Positions 1 through 11,508 of a stretch of DNA of 64,000 bases are shown here, piece after piece. Source of the DNA: Papio anubis (taxonomy: Eukaryota; Chordata; Mammalia; Primates; Cercopithecidae); NCBI RefSeq assembly GCF_008728515.1, contig NC_044989.1, positions 78,703,754 through 78,767,753 of the forward strand. The letters run 5' to 3'. Each line of letters begins with the position of its first letter. Position 1 is the stretch's first letter. A program made the position numbers and the translations under genes. The notes under the pieces are model-generated. The model was given only the letters and a program-made list of their open reading frames with translations. It was not told where the DNA came from and did not search any database.

Positions 1-1001
1 TTCTCTTGAGAAAATTTGTGATTTGTGATGCTACATTTACTATGTATCTAAAATATAATTATCTGATCATGAAACTAGTATTGTTCTGACCATAATTAAA
101 CCATAAAGATAATCGTTATTTCTAAAAGACATAAATATCCAAACATGGAAATCAGAAATCAGAATGATTAACCCGACCTTTGTTTTTTTTTAATCATCTC
201 AGCTTTAAATGCCAGCTTAGTTTTATGGGAATAGTCTACATTAATATGTTGAGACTATGAATCTATTATGTCTCCCAATGTTTTAGACAAAATGTTGAAC
301 TTAGTGACACTTACTACTGAAAGTAATAGAATTCAGTAATTTAATTTAAATAAGTTAATTCAAACATTTGCTTCCATTAAAACTTGAAAAACAGTATTTC
401 AGTAAATTATATTTTTATTTATATAAGAAGATTGCCATTCAAGCATGTTGTATTACAGAATTTAAGTGTTAAAAAAATCCTAATTTTTTGAATAAAATAG
501 CATACAGTTCATTTGCTTCTATTGGTTGAGGTTTTTTTTTAATGATTATTTAAGACCAAATTTTATATTATATAGAATGACTTAGGAAAAGAACTGCTAA
601 TAATACAATTGTCAATGTGAAAAATTATAAAATTTTAATTACAAACTTTTTTATATTTCAAAGTTACAAAAAAGATTTTGTCACTTTTAAGTTTTAAAAT
701 GCTTTTTTAAACATTGAAATGTATATGCATAAAACAAGTATTCTTTCTTGAAAAATTAATTTAGTTTTATGCATGTTTAAAATGAGGGTAATTTTTTTTC
801 TAGAATACTATGACTATAATAAAAATTTGTCATAAGGGAAAATCATTAATAAATAGTTTTAAACGTCTGACTAGAAATAGAGTTGCCAATTTGTCAAACA
901 TAGAATTGTATGATACTTTATTCTCAGAGTTAAAATCTGGGATGGTAAATTGAGGTTTTGTTTCAAGCACCTCTTAGGCAAATAATTATAGTATATAAAA
1001 T
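1..1001. other. AT-rich unassigned DNA
   Basis: This stretch is very AT-rich with scattered short A and T runs. I recognise no repeat family, exon or RNA gene. It may hold very old, unrecognisable transposon debris. Confidence 0.5.
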
Positions 1002-1560
1002 ATGAAAACATACCAGTCAAAAATCAAATACAAGACAAACATCTTTATAACAATGACAGAAGATAAAATGGCAAATGTGTTGAATCAATGGGCTCCTTTA
1101 GCTTTAATGAATACAGAAGTGGGTGGCAGCATCCAGAAATTTTGCTTCTATGGAAAACAAAGAGCTAAGCGTCCCCCAACCAAGATGGTGCACCTGAATC
1201 ACGCTTACATATTAGAACTACAGACTCCACATGAACCCCATATGCTAAAGAACGGAGCCTGAAAAATAATAATGCCCAATGCTACCTAGAGCAATTGCAA
1301 GTGCCAAGCTAACGAATGGTAGGTAAAAGGATATCCCATTTTGGGTCGATGACTAGATTTGCCATGTTATCCAGATTACTACAAGGCCATAAATGCAAAT
1401 ATAGAGTACTAGATTTTACATCGAAGAAAAACAACTACCAAAAAAGCAAACAAAAACAAAACGAAACCCACTTGAAAATGCAGATATCCAAGACCCTGAA
1501 GAAATTTAATGTCAGGAAAAAAAAATCTTTTAAATCATATTTGAAATTTTAACTTTTACC
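1002..1560 (+). other. Unrecognised segment with two adjacent short ORFs
   Basis: The base composition rises above the AT-rich flanks. Two plus-strand open frames (86 and 78 codons, 1002-1262 and 1316-1552) follow one another in different frames. Neither translation shows a domain, signal peptide or family I recognise, and the second ends in a lysine-rich tail that just reads an A-rich stretch. It could be a decayed processed pseudogene or old retroelement, or simply chance. No function is claimed. Confidence 0.25.
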
Positions 1561-1937
1561 TGTTGAAGTTGCATTACCATCTCAGCAAATACTTTTTAAA
1601 ACTCTATTCATAATTCAAGTATAGAAATAATGTATCATATTACATTTAAAGTTAGCATAAAGTTTTGAATAGAATAATATTCCATTAATATAAAAAGGGT
1701 TAGAAATCATAACATAAATTATATTTCACTTAAAATATTTTTCAAAAAAGTCTTTGCAAATCTAGCTTGGATAGAGTTAAGTGGTCAATGCAAGATAGTG
1801 AGAGAACGCGTGCAGAACAGACAGGACACATGTAGAAAGGTTGCACTATACAATGTTAAAAAACTCTTATGAGACATGGAGGATACACTCAAAATCTCCA
1901 ATAATAATTTAAGAGTTCAAAACAAGAGAGTAAAATA
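1561..1937. other. AT-rich unassigned DNA
   Basis: No recognisable repeat or gene is visible between the ORF-bearing segment and the young Alu. It ends with the left copy of that Alu's target-site duplication. Confidence 0.45.
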
Positions 1938-1946
1938 TAGAGAAGT

Positions 1947-2252
1947 GGCCGGGCGCAATGGCTCAAGCCTGTAATCCCAGCACTTTGGGAGGCCGAGACG
2001 GGCGGATCACGAGGTCAGGAGATCGAGACCATCCTGGCTAATACGGTGAAACCCCCGTCTCTACTAAAAAATACAAAAAACTAGCCGGGCGAGGTGGCGG
2101 GCGCCTGTAGTCCCAGCTACTCGGGAGGTTGAGGCAGGAGAACGGCGTAAACCCGGGAGGCGGAGCTTGCAGTGAGCTGAGATCCGGCCACTGCACTCCA
2201 ACCTGGGTGACAGAGCAAGATTCCGTCAAAAAAAAAATAAAATAAAATAAAA
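1947..2252 (+). mobile_element. Full-length AluY, Old World monkey AluYR type
   Basis: This is a dimeric Alu from GGCCGGGCG to an AAAAT-rich tail. It carries the monkey-lineage variants GGCTCAAGCC, GAGACGGGCGG, the ACTAGCCGGGCGAGG middle and GAGATCCGGCCAC in the right arm. A target-site duplication TAGAGAAGT lies at 1938-1946 and 2253-2261. The element departs from the young consensus at few positions, so it inserted recently. It has internal Pol III A/B-box sequence but no coding capacity; minus-strand ORFs here are Alu antisense frames. Confidence 0.95.
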
Positions 2253-2261
2253 TAGAGAAGT

Positions 2262-2439
2262 AACTGTATTTGAGTATTTTTTAATGTTTTCAAAATTGAA
2301 GGGGGGAAGAGAGCTGTAATAAAATTTGCGTTCTTATAAATAGAATAAATAACCCCATATCTAGATATTTTATAGTGAAAAATGTACATTAATGATAAAA
2401 CAGGTCAGAAAAGCTGCTAGTGAAAAGACAGTTTAACAA
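2262..2439. other. AT-rich unassigned DNA
   Basis: AT-rich sequence after the AluYR tail with no recognisable feature. Confidence 0.4.
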
Positions 2440-2800
2440 TAAAGAAGTGCCTGACTGACAATGAACATTTTATTTGCAACAATAGATGCCAAAGTGAATG
2501 GGGTACTATATTCACACTGTTAAAAGAAAATAACTCTAACATATAGTTTTATATCCAAGCATAATATTTTCAAGAGTAAGCAAAATAAAAATGTCTTTCA
2601 GCTATAGACACATAGAATAACAGGAAATTTGACCACCCACAGAACTTGACTTAAAAAAACTATCAAAGAAAAGTGAAATACTGAGATAAAGATGTCAGAA
2701 ACTCTGTTGAGAACAGAAATTGATATAATGTAACAATAAACGTATTTAACACTTTAAGAAAAACTTTCATTTTGCAAAAAGGAAATTTAAATATTTAAAT
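2440..2800 (+). mobile_element. Ancient L1M/HAL1-like fragment
   Basis: The order of short matches (…CTGTTAAAAGAAAATAACT…, then TTTATATCCAAGCA, then a TTTTCAAGAGTAAG-like stretch) resembles a segment common in old mammalian L1M or HAL1 elements. It is heavily diverged, with no open frame. The same type of fragment appears near 30240 and 34150. The family call is from memory; boundaries are approximate. Confidence 0.45.
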
Positions 2801-3139
2801 AATAATATTGGAGAAGAGTATTCAAATGATGATCAATTCCTAGTAAGGATGTTGTGAAAAGGAAAGAATATAAACTTAATGACTGATTTTCTTGGAAAAA
2901 ATATTATTGATTACCAAATAGCTTAGAAATTTGAAGGCAATCACTAAAACTATGTAAGTATAACTCAAAATCTCCAAACCAGCAGGGAACAAACAACAGA
3001 AAAATAGTATCTGATAAAAAATGTATGCATACTACACTTGAAGGGTTGTATAATGAAGAAAGCATGATGAAATCCTAAGAATCTTCTAGCTTCAACTTTG
3101 GGGTCTATTGGTGAAATGGTATCAAACTAGTGCTCCCTC
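2801..3139. other. AT-rich unassigned DNA
   Basis: No feature recognised. The sequence is AT-rich with no simple repeat or obvious open frame. Confidence 0.4.
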
Positions 3140-3926
3140 CATAAACAACTAGAAAACTGACAAAATATTTGAAACAATAGCTTTTGTTAAAGTAAATTAA
3201 AACAGAGCAAGCCATGATGAATCCCTGAGCAGACAAAGCCAATTAAACCTCATAAATTGTCCTAATCTTGCTTAATTTGCAAACACACATTAAACTTATA
3301 TTGAGCTATTTCTTTTTTCTTCTTCTTTTTTCTGAGACAGAGTTTCGCTCTTGTTGCCCAGGCAGGAGTGCAATGGCAGGATCTCTGCTTACCGCAACCT
3401 CTGCCTCCCTGGTTCAAGCGATTTTCCTGCCTCAGCCTCCCAAGTAGCTGGGATTACAGGCATGTGCCACCACGGCCAGTACATTTTGTATTTTTAGTAG
3501 AGACAGGGTTTCTCCATGTTGGACAGACTGGTCTCGAACTCCCGACCTCAGGTGATCCACCCACCTTGGCCTCCCAAAGTGCTGGGAATACAGGCATCAC
3601 CCACTGCGCCTGGCAGAGCTATTTCTTGTAAATACCTTTTTAAAACAAAGATGATACTTAAGACTAACCGATTAGAAGCTGGCATCTAACTTATATAGGG
3701 ACCTTCCAAGAGGATAGACCAAATAAGGCAACTGTGTTACTGTAACTAGTTGAATATTTTCTTTGCTTTATTGCCCTGTTTGCACCATGAAAGCCTTCCT
3801 CTTGCGGTCCCTGTTCTCTCCCAAGTCCCCAAACAACCTCCAGTTTGAAACTGCCAAATTCATGAATTGTTGTTCAGTTAGACAAACTCTTTACAATTTT
3901 ATTGTGCTCCAGTTTATCTTTTAACA
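3140..3926 (+). mobile_element. Possible old ERVL-type LTR, split by an Alu
   Basis: The part after the Alu (3628-3926) reads like an LTR 3' half: a pyrimidine-rich stretch, a TTGTTCAGTTAGACAAACTC segment like an LTR R/U5 region with a degraded polyadenylation signal, and an end at TTTATCTTTTAACA. Sequence left of the Alu shares the composition. I cannot define the 5' end or a target duplication, so subfamily and left boundary are open. Confidence 0.35.
3315..3615 (-). mobile_element. Full-length AluS
   Basis: A complete minus-strand Alu begins with a T/C-rich run (the reverse of its A tail) and ends at the reversed 5' end. The target-site duplication GAGCTATTTCTT lies at 3303-3314 and 3616-3627. 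GCTCACCGCAACCTC-like content and moderate divergence place it in AluS. The 87-codon plus-strand frame here is antisense Alu. Confidence 0.95.
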
Positions 3927-4177
3927 CTTTCAAATATTAAACACAGGGCTAAGGTTTTTGAGGGTAAAAGAAATGCTACTCTAGCTTTTTCCCTGGAAGC
4001 GTGTATCTGACTACAACATAGGGAGATAATCTAACCAAAAAATGATATTGTTCCTGAGCTGAAAAGTCAGAAATCTGAGTTTGTGATGGCTAAAGCAGTT
4101 GACATATGTAGGACATAGTATTCAAAAGGAAGGAAGTATGTACAGAGAGCACTTCACAAACCTTTTCTGTCTTTTGG
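3927..4177. other. Unassigned unique DNA
   Basis: No repeat or gene recognised between the possible LTR end and the next Alu. Confidence 0.4.
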
Positions 4178-4443
4178 TTTTTTCTTGAGACGCAGTGTGG
4201 CTCTTCACCCAACCTGGAGTACAGTGGCGCCATCCCGGCTCTCTGCAAGCTCCGCCTCCTGGGTTCACACCATTCTGCCTCAGCCTCTGGAGTAGCTGGG
4301 ACTACAGGTGCCCACCACCACACCTGGCTATATTTTTGTATTTTTAGTAGAGAGGGAGTTGCTCCATGTTGGTCAGGCTGGTCTCAAACTCCCGACTTCA
4401 GATGATCTGCCGGCTTTGGCCTCCCAAAGTGCTGGGATTACAG
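4178..4443 (-). mobile_element. 5'-truncated AluY-like element
   Basis: Minus-strand Alu with CTGCAAGCTCCGCCTCCTGG and CACACCATTCT, which are AluY-type bases. It stops at GGGATTACAG, so about 20 bp of the Alu 5' end are missing. Several substitutions make it older than the AluYR copies in this window. Confidence 0.9.
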
Positions 4444-4699
4444 AAATTTAAACTGTAACACATAGGGTGAAACTGCCTAAGGCCAAAGAACTACAGGGGT
4501 ATATTTAATATTTCTGAAATAATAAACTTTTACACACTTAGCAGCTGGAAAAAAAAAAAAAACCTTATCGTTTCTATGGATCAGATATGTGAGCATGACA
4601 GACTGAATTTTCCTTTCAGGATCCCATGAAATTGACGTCAAGGTGCCAACCATGGCTTTGGATTTATTTAGAATCACGGTCTTCTAAGCCAACTCATTG
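4444..4699. other. Unassigned unique DNA with poly(A) run
   Basis: Contains an A run at about 4548-4562. No gene or repeat family recognised. Confidence 0.4.
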
Positions 4700-5095
4700 T
4701 TGACAGAATTAATTTCTTTATGGCTGTAGGAAAGAGCTCCCCATTTTTCTTCCATGTCTCATTCACAAACCACACTCAGCTCCTAGAGGACACCTAACAA
4801 TTCCTTGCTACAGGTCCCCTTAGGTAGTTAACAGTATCGATGTGTTTTTGTTGTTATTGTTTTGGTTTGGTTTTTGTTTTTCATTCCAGGCCAGACAGAG
4901 CATATCTCTTTGACTTTGTCTTCTGCAGAAAATCTCTTTTTTTAAAAAGCCTAATGTGTTTAGGTTAGCCTACCTAGATCATCTCAATATTATGAAGTCA
5001 AACAATGTGTGACTTCATTTATATCTGCAAAATCCCACCGCAGCTGTATCTAGTTTATTATTCGATTAAATAGCTGAAGAGGGTGTTAGTATGAC
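4700..5095 (-). mobile_element. Old MaLR/MLT1-like LTR fragment
   Basis: Blocks such as TTTATGGCTGTAGGAAAG, CTCAGCTCCTAGAGGACA, ATTCCTTGCTACAGGTCCCC and TTTATATCTGCAAAATCCC occur in the order of the reverse complement of a common MaLR-type LTR. The same family appears in plus orientation near 31357. A GT-rich insertion of about 60 bp sits near 4845. Heavily diverged; boundaries are approximate. Confidence 0.55.
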
Positions 5096-5689
5096 AGGTA
5101 CTTGGAATCTTGTAAGGTGGTTCTAGAATTATACCTACTGCATTGAGAAGAAAGCCAGGAAACAATGAAGTTTTAAGTAACTAGACTGGAAAAACTTGAA
5201 TACCAGTGATTTTCTGTAGAGACTTAAAAAAAAAGCTATACCTTTGAAGAAGGACTAAATTAGGACAAGAGTAAAGGCTAATCTGGAACCACTACTGTTA
5301 AGTATAAAGCAAGACTCAAAAGAAAAAACAAAAATTCAACAGTAATTAAAGTAGTGCAAAAAGATCTAGGTATTCAACTAATAACATAGAACATGTCGAT
5401 AATTTAATAAAAGAAGCATCTCTGGATGCCAAGAGGTTGGCAAATGTTACATACTACCTGAAGAAAAAAAAAGAAGCAGTAGAAATAGGTCCAAAAGTCA
5501 CAAGTGGGATTAGAAAACTGTGATATTAACACAGCTTACCATAAAAAAAATTGACACATCCTATACAATGAATGGATATAAAAATATGTCATATATAAGC
5601 CAGCCATATATAAATTCAATTCTATAAAGCTTTAGACCAAATAAAATTAATTTTTAGTAGTAGAAATCACATCATTTTTTCCTTGCTTG
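5096..5689. other. AT-rich unassigned DNA
   Basis: A-rich sequence with short A runs. No recognisable family or exon. Confidence 0.4.
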
Positions 5690-5890
5690 CCTGACATAAG
5701 ATCTGGGGAGGTGTTGGGAATTGAAACCAAGGTTATGGAGAAAATTTTTGGTGTGGTAGACGTAATCTCTATATTTATTGTAATAATTATTGCCCAGGTG
5801 TATTATGTATTTGTCAAAACTTACCAAATCATACACCTTAAATGGATATAATTTATTGTAGGTAATGTATACCTCAATAAAGTTTATTTA
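5690..5890 (+). mobile_element. L1M 3' UTR terminus
   Basis: The order TGGGGAGGTGTTGGGA … TTATTGTAATAATTATTGCC … TTTGTCAAAACTTACCAAATC … ACACCTTAAATGGATATAATT … TATACCTCAATAAAG is the typical 3' end of old L1M elements on the plus strand, finishing at the AATAAA-containing tail. Severely 5'-truncated; no coding sequence remains. Confidence 0.75.
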
Positions 5891-6235
5891 GCGAATCATA
5901 ACAAAAATAATTGGAGACTAGAACAGGCCAGCCGGAGGAAAGATGTCAGTGAGGCCAGTTGAAAACCTGCAATTCTTTATGTCCCCTGAAAAGATCTCAT
6001 CATCAGTAAAAAACATTTGTAGAATTTTATGATAAGCATTCTGAAATGTGATTAGTTAAAATTATATTCTTTATATTTTTTATGTCAGTGAGATATAAAA
6101 ATGTAAGAATTTTAAATTACAAAAATAAAATAAAATTTATTCTGTGTGTTTCCGAATAAGAAATGTATATTAACATTAATTGTATTTATTTTATTTCTTA
6201 ATGTTTTTATTTATCTTTTTATTTTATACTATTTT
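5891..6235. other. AT-rich unassigned DNA
   Basis: AT-rich with a T-rich ATTT repeat leading into the next Alu fragment. Nothing else recognised. Confidence 0.4.
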
Positions 6236-6363
6236 CTTTGAGACAGAGTCTCGCTCTGTCTCCAGGCTGGAGTGCAGTGGCGTGATCTCAGCTCACTGCA
6301 ACCTCTGCCTCCCGGGTTCAAGTGATTCTCCTGCCTCAGCCTCCCGAGTAGCTGGGAATGCAG
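6236..6363 (-). mobile_element. Alu right-arm fragment
   Basis: Minus-strand Alu from GAGACAGAGTCTCGCTCTG to AGCTGGGAATGCAG, about 128 bp, representing only the right monomer. It is strongly 5'-truncated at the junction near 6363. Confidence 0.9.
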
Positions 6364-6500
6364 AATTGTATTTTTTAAAAGATAATCAGATTAGAAAAAT
6401 GAACTATATGCATTATAAAATAGAATGAAAACTTGTAAAAACATAATGGCAATCATATACATATTTTATATGCTTATAAATCATTAACAAGATCAAGAAT
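6364..6500. other. AT-rich unassigned DNA
   Basis: Short AT-rich spacer with no recognised feature. Confidence 0.4.
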
Positions 6501-8815
6501 TAGGATCCTATCAATTACAACCCTTTCCCATCTACTAAAAGAAACCACCATCATGATTTTCATAGTTACTGTTTTGCACTTCTTTATATTTTTACTAAAG
6601 TGTGCATAATTTAAAAGTAAAATTTAATCTTTCTCTCTTTTAATTTTGATTATTTTTTCTAATTTTAACTGAACTTTTTTTTAGGATAGTTTTAGATACA
6701 CAGAAAAATAGAGAAGAGAGTATAGAGGGAGGCCCTAAATATTCAACACCCAGTATCCTCATTATTAATTTATTGCAATGATGAGACATTTGTTACACTT
6801 AGTGAACAAATATTTATACAGAAGTATTAGCTAAAGTTTATCAATTTTTCTTTGGCTTTTGCATAACGTTCTTATTCTTTCCCAGGATCCCATTCAGTAT
6901 ATTAGGTTAAATTTTGCTGTAGTGTCTACTTAGGCTCCTCTTGGATCTGATAACTTCTCAGACTTTGTTTTTGTTGACCATGATGTTTTTGAGGAGTAAT
7001 GCTCAGGTATATGCTTCCATGTTGGAATTAGTTGAGCATTTTTCATGTGATTACATTGGAGTTGTTGGTTTGGGGGAAGAAGATTACTGAGGTTAATTAC
7101 CATTTTTCATCTCATCATACCTACAGTACATACTATCAACATGACTTACCACTGTTGATGTTGTCATGGTCACCTGGGTGAGGTAGTGCTTGTCAGGTTT
7201 AACCGCTGCAAAGTGGGATATTTTGCTCTGTTTCATATTCTATTCTACTCTTTGGAAGTGAGTCACTACATGCAGCTTACACTGAAGGAATGTTAAGCTC
7301 CATCTAATTGAGGATGGATTATCCACATCACTTTTTGTAATTATTCTACATGGGTCATTTGTCTCTCACTTTTGAACCTTTTCAATTATTTATTTATATC
7401 ATTGTAGCCTCATGAATATTTATTTCCTACATTACAGTATAATTTAGTACTTTTTTATTTATTTTGTTGCTCAAATTTTTCCAACTTTGCTCATTGAGAG
7501 CTCTTTCAACTAATTTCTCTGACCCTTTGAAATACTCCCTTCATGTGTGTCTTCTTATTTATTTATTTTTAGCACTTTATTACTTTCTGACTTGATAAAA
7601 TACTACAGCCTCATCTTATACATTTACTCAAGTCCTAGAGTCAGTCATTTATCCCAGTTTCTCAGGTTTCTTTTACTGAAAAATAATATTAGAAACAAAG
7701 ATGTGGGTACCAAGTGTGCTTAATGTGACTGAGGTCTCATCATTTCTAGGCTTTTCAGCAGGCAGATAAATAAATAAAATATATTTATGTATAATCACAC
7801 ACACACATGTTCACAAACTCCATTATGAATACAAAGTAGTATCAGAATGGTTAACCTGAACTCCCTTAGGAAGCAATTTTATTAATGAGAGTACAGTGTT
7901 TGCATGCAATTTCTTTTGTCTTTAGTCGTACAGACTCCACTCATTTCCACAGTTACTGAGTTTGGTATTTCCTCTGCCCTTTCCAGTGAGGTGGTAACAT
8001 ATATTTGTAATACATTTCTATTCTGTTATCAGAAGCTTGCATTCCCTCTAGGGATCCCTGACCCCTTAAATGATTTTTTTTTTTTTTTTTTAGTTTGCAT
8101 ACATTGAGTCACTTTTGTGTTGGCCAATTAATGTTTTGTATTGCCATTACAATATTACTAAAATATTCTCAGCACCCTGAAAGTCTCTTGTGCTTCATCT
8201 ACTCATGTCCCCCAACCTCCATCCAAATCCCTGACAAACATTAATGATTGAAAAGTTTTGCCTGTTCCAGAATATCTTATAATTGGAATTAAACTTTAGG
8301 GAGCCTTTTCTGAATGGTTTCTTCACTTACCAATATATATTTAAGTTTCCTCCGTATCTTTTCTTTGTTTAATATCTAATTTCTTTTTATTTTTGAATAT
8401 TTCACTATTTGAATATATCACAGTTTTTATATCCATGATAGACATTTTGGCTGCTTCCCGTCTGGGTGAATAAAGCCATTATAAGTGCACAAATACAGAC
8501 TCTTGTAGACATCACTTTTAAAATCACTTGTGTAAATACCTAAGAGTACAATTGTTTGATCATATTAACGAGACGCGATTTAGCTTTGTAAGAAACTGCC
8601 AAGATACATTCCACAATGTTTGTACAATTTTGTATTCTCACCACCAATGGATAAAAGTTCCTGGAGTTCCACATCCTCGTTAGCATTCGGTACTGTTAGT
8701 ATTTTTGGATTTTATCTATTCTAATAGGCATGTAGTGGTATCTTATTTTTGATTTAATTTGAAAATCCCTAATGACAAATAATATTGTGCATCTTTACAT
8801 ATATTAATTGACTTA
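6501..8815 (-). mobile_element. Ancient L1M: 3' UTR and end of ORF2
   Basis: Reading the minus strand, the long L1M 3' UTR lies at 6500-8260. Its blocks include AGTTTTAGATACACAGAAAA, CTTAGGCTCCTCTTGGATCT and TATCAACATGACTTACCACT. It is followed by the decayed end of ORF2 at 8260-8815, with recognisable counterparts of the TGGCTGCTTCCCGTCTGGG and TTCTCACCACCAATGG blocks. There is no intact reading frame. Poly(T) at 8077-8093 and an (AC)n run near 7798 lie inside. The open frame at 7904-8107 is antisense UTR. Confidence 0.75.
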
Positions 8816-8829
8816 CATAAATTTTCCTA

Positions 8830-10960
8830 CTTGAGGCCACTGAAAAATTCACAAATATGTGGAAATTAAACATCACACTCCTGAATAACCCTTATATCAA
8901 AGAATAAATGAAAACAGAAATAAAAAGCATCTTGAAACAAATAAAAATAGGAACACACAATATCCAAAAATATAGGATGTAGCAAAATAAATTTTAAGAG
9001 GGAAGTTTATAGCAGTAAATGCCTACATTAGTTAAAAAAAAAAAAAAGAAAAGAAAGATTTCAATTTAACTTTATGCTTCAAGGAACTAGAAAAAGACCA
9101 ACAAACCAACTCTAAAGTCAGCAAAAGTAAAGAAATAATGAACATCAGAGTAGAAATAAGTAAAAGAGAATAGAACAACAATAGAAAAGGCCAATGACAT
9201 TAAGAGATAATTTTGGAAAAGATCAACAAGTTGGCAAACCTTTAACTGGACTATGATAAAGAGAAAAAAGACTCAAATAAATAAAACTATAAATGAAACA
9301 GGAGACATTATGACTGATATCACAGAAGTCAAAGTATCAAAAAAGGCTCTTATAAATAATTATATGCCAACAGATTGGATAATCTAAAAGAAATGGATAA
9401 ATTCTTCGAAACATATAACCTAAAAAGGCTGGATCATGAAAAAGAGTAAATCTCAACAGACCAATATTGAGTATGCATATTGAATCAGTAATCAAACACT
9501 TTTCAACAAAAAATCATCTCAAGACATGACAGTTTCACTAGTGAATTCCACCAAGATTTAAAGAAGAATTAATGCAAATTCTTCTTCATGTATTCAGAAA
9601 AACTAATAAGAACAGAACACTTCTAAACTTATTGACAGGGGCGTAATTACCCCTTATCCTGAGAATAAAGCTAGACAAGGACACAGCAAGAAAAGAAAAT
9701 TACAGTCCGGTCCTCTCAATGAAAATAGATGTAAAATCTTAAAAAAAAATACTAGCAGACCAAATTCTACAACACATTATCAGGATCATATTTCATGTTT
9801 AATTGTAACACATTAAAAGGATCATATATCATGTTTAATTTGTATTTATCCCTGGATTGTAAGAATAGCTCAACTTATGGAAATCAATAAATGTGAAACA
9901 CTACTTTATCAGAATGAATGATGAAATTAATCGTTCATCTATGATTATCTCAATAGATGCAGAAAAAATATTTGACAAAATTTAATATCTTTTTATATTT
10001 AAAAACCTCAACAAAATAAGTATAGAAGTAAAGTACCACAACCTAATAAAGGCCATATATGTCAAGCCCATAGCTAACATTATACTCAACAGTGAAAAGC
10101 TGAAAGTCTTTTCTCCAAGATCAGGAACAAGACAATAATGCCTATTCTTGCCACTTCTACTCAATATAGGGCTGGAAGACAGAATTACTATGCAAGAATA
10201 AAAGACATCTAAATCAGAAATGAAGACATAAAACTGTCTCTATTTCCTGATGACATGATCTTATATATCTAGAAGCCCTAAAGACTCTATCAAAAATCTG
10301 TTAGAAGTATTAAATACATTCAACACAGTTCCCAGATACAAAATCAACGTACAAGAATCAATTGCATTTCTATACACAAATAAATGAAACTCCTCCTCCC
10401 CAATTTTTTAAAATCACTTTAACATCACAAAACGAAATAAAGCACCTAGGAATAAATTTAACCAGGGAGATGTATGATGTGTATACTGAAAACTAGAAAA
10501 CATTGATCAAATAAATCGAATAATATACAAATAAATGGAAAAATATCCCATATTATGAATTGGAAGAATTAACGTTATTAAAATGACCACTCTACTCAAA
10601 GCGGTTTACAGATGCAATCCAATTCCTACCAAAATTCCAATGGCATCTTTCACAGAAATAGAAAAAAGAGTTCCAAAATTAATTTGGAGCTACAAAAAAA
10701 AAAAAAGAAAAAAGAATAAAAACAAATAGAAAAAAGGTAACCAGTGTTGTTGAGGATGTGGAGGAAAGGGAAACTTTGCACACCATTGGCAGGAATGTAA
10801 ATTACTGCAGTCACTCAGGAAAACAGAATGGAGCTTCCTCAAAAAATTAAAAACAGAACTACTATACGATGCAGTAATCTCACTTCTGAGTATATATCAA
10901 AAGGAAATTAAATTAGTATGTTAAAGAAATATGAATAGCTGCACTTCTATGCTCAATTAC
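8830..10960 (+). mobile_element. Decayed L1 ORF2 with internal deletion
   Basis: Plus-strand ORF2 sequence is recognisable from GAGGGAAGTTTATAGCAGTA, GAACTAGAAAAAGACCAACA, CAATAGATGCAGAAAAAATA, and TCATGAAAAAGAGTAAATC through CCAATGGCATCTTTCACAG. At about 10695-10738 an A-rich run joins …TTTGGAGCTACA directly to …CAGTGTTGTTGAGGATGTGG, which in intact L1 lies several hundred bases further on. So an internal deletion occurred there. The element ends near 10960 without its 3' UTR. Many stops and frameshifts: a pseudogene-like remnant with no active reverse transcriptase. Confidence 0.85.
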
Positions 10961-11148
10961 TAACTTCTGTGGTGGTATATTAACATTAGTGTAAGCTTAC
11001 ACATTTCCTGCTTAAGACCTGGAATCATCCATTTACCCAAGAAACTCTGTTTCCTTTTAGATGAAAATGCTAACTCATATTCACAATCTGGATGCTGGGA
11101 AGGCTAACTGTTACTGATTGATCATTGTTCTTGGCCTTTTCATTGGAC
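10961..11148. other. Unassigned unique DNA
   Basis: No repeat recognised between the L1 remnant and the AluS target duplication. Confidence 0.4.
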
Positions 11149-11161
11149 AATATTATGATTT

Positions 11162-11455
11162 TTTTTTTTTTTTTTTGAGATGGAGTTTTGCTCTTGTTGC
11201 CCAGGCTGGAGTGCAATGGCACGATCTCGGCTCACCGCAACCTCCACCTCCCAGGTTCAAGCGAATCTCCTGCCTCAGCCTTCCTAGTAGCTGGGATTAC
11301 AGGCACGTGCCACCACGCCTGGCTAATTTTGTATTTAGTAGAGACAGGGTTTCTCCATGTTGGTCAGGCTGGTCTCGAACTCCCAACCTCAGGTGATCTG
11401 CCCACCTCAGCCTCCCAAAGTGCTGGGATTACAGGCATGAGCCATCATGCCCGGC
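11162..11455 (-). mobile_element. Full-length AluS
   Basis: Minus-strand Alu opening with an 18-nt T run and ending at the reversed 5' end CCCGGC. The target-site duplication AATATTATGATTT lies at 11149-11161 and 11456-11468. It forms a head-to-head pair with the AluY 53 bp to its right. The two plus-strand ORFs over it are antisense frames. Confidence 0.95.
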
Positions 11456-11508
11456 AATATTATGATTTCTAAAGATAAATATTCACTTGTATTTACACTC
11501 ATACTCAC

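Noticed and set aside
6501..10960. 5'-inverted single L1 insertion
   Set aside because: Both halves contain the end of ORF2 and differ in apparent age, so two separate insertions fit better.
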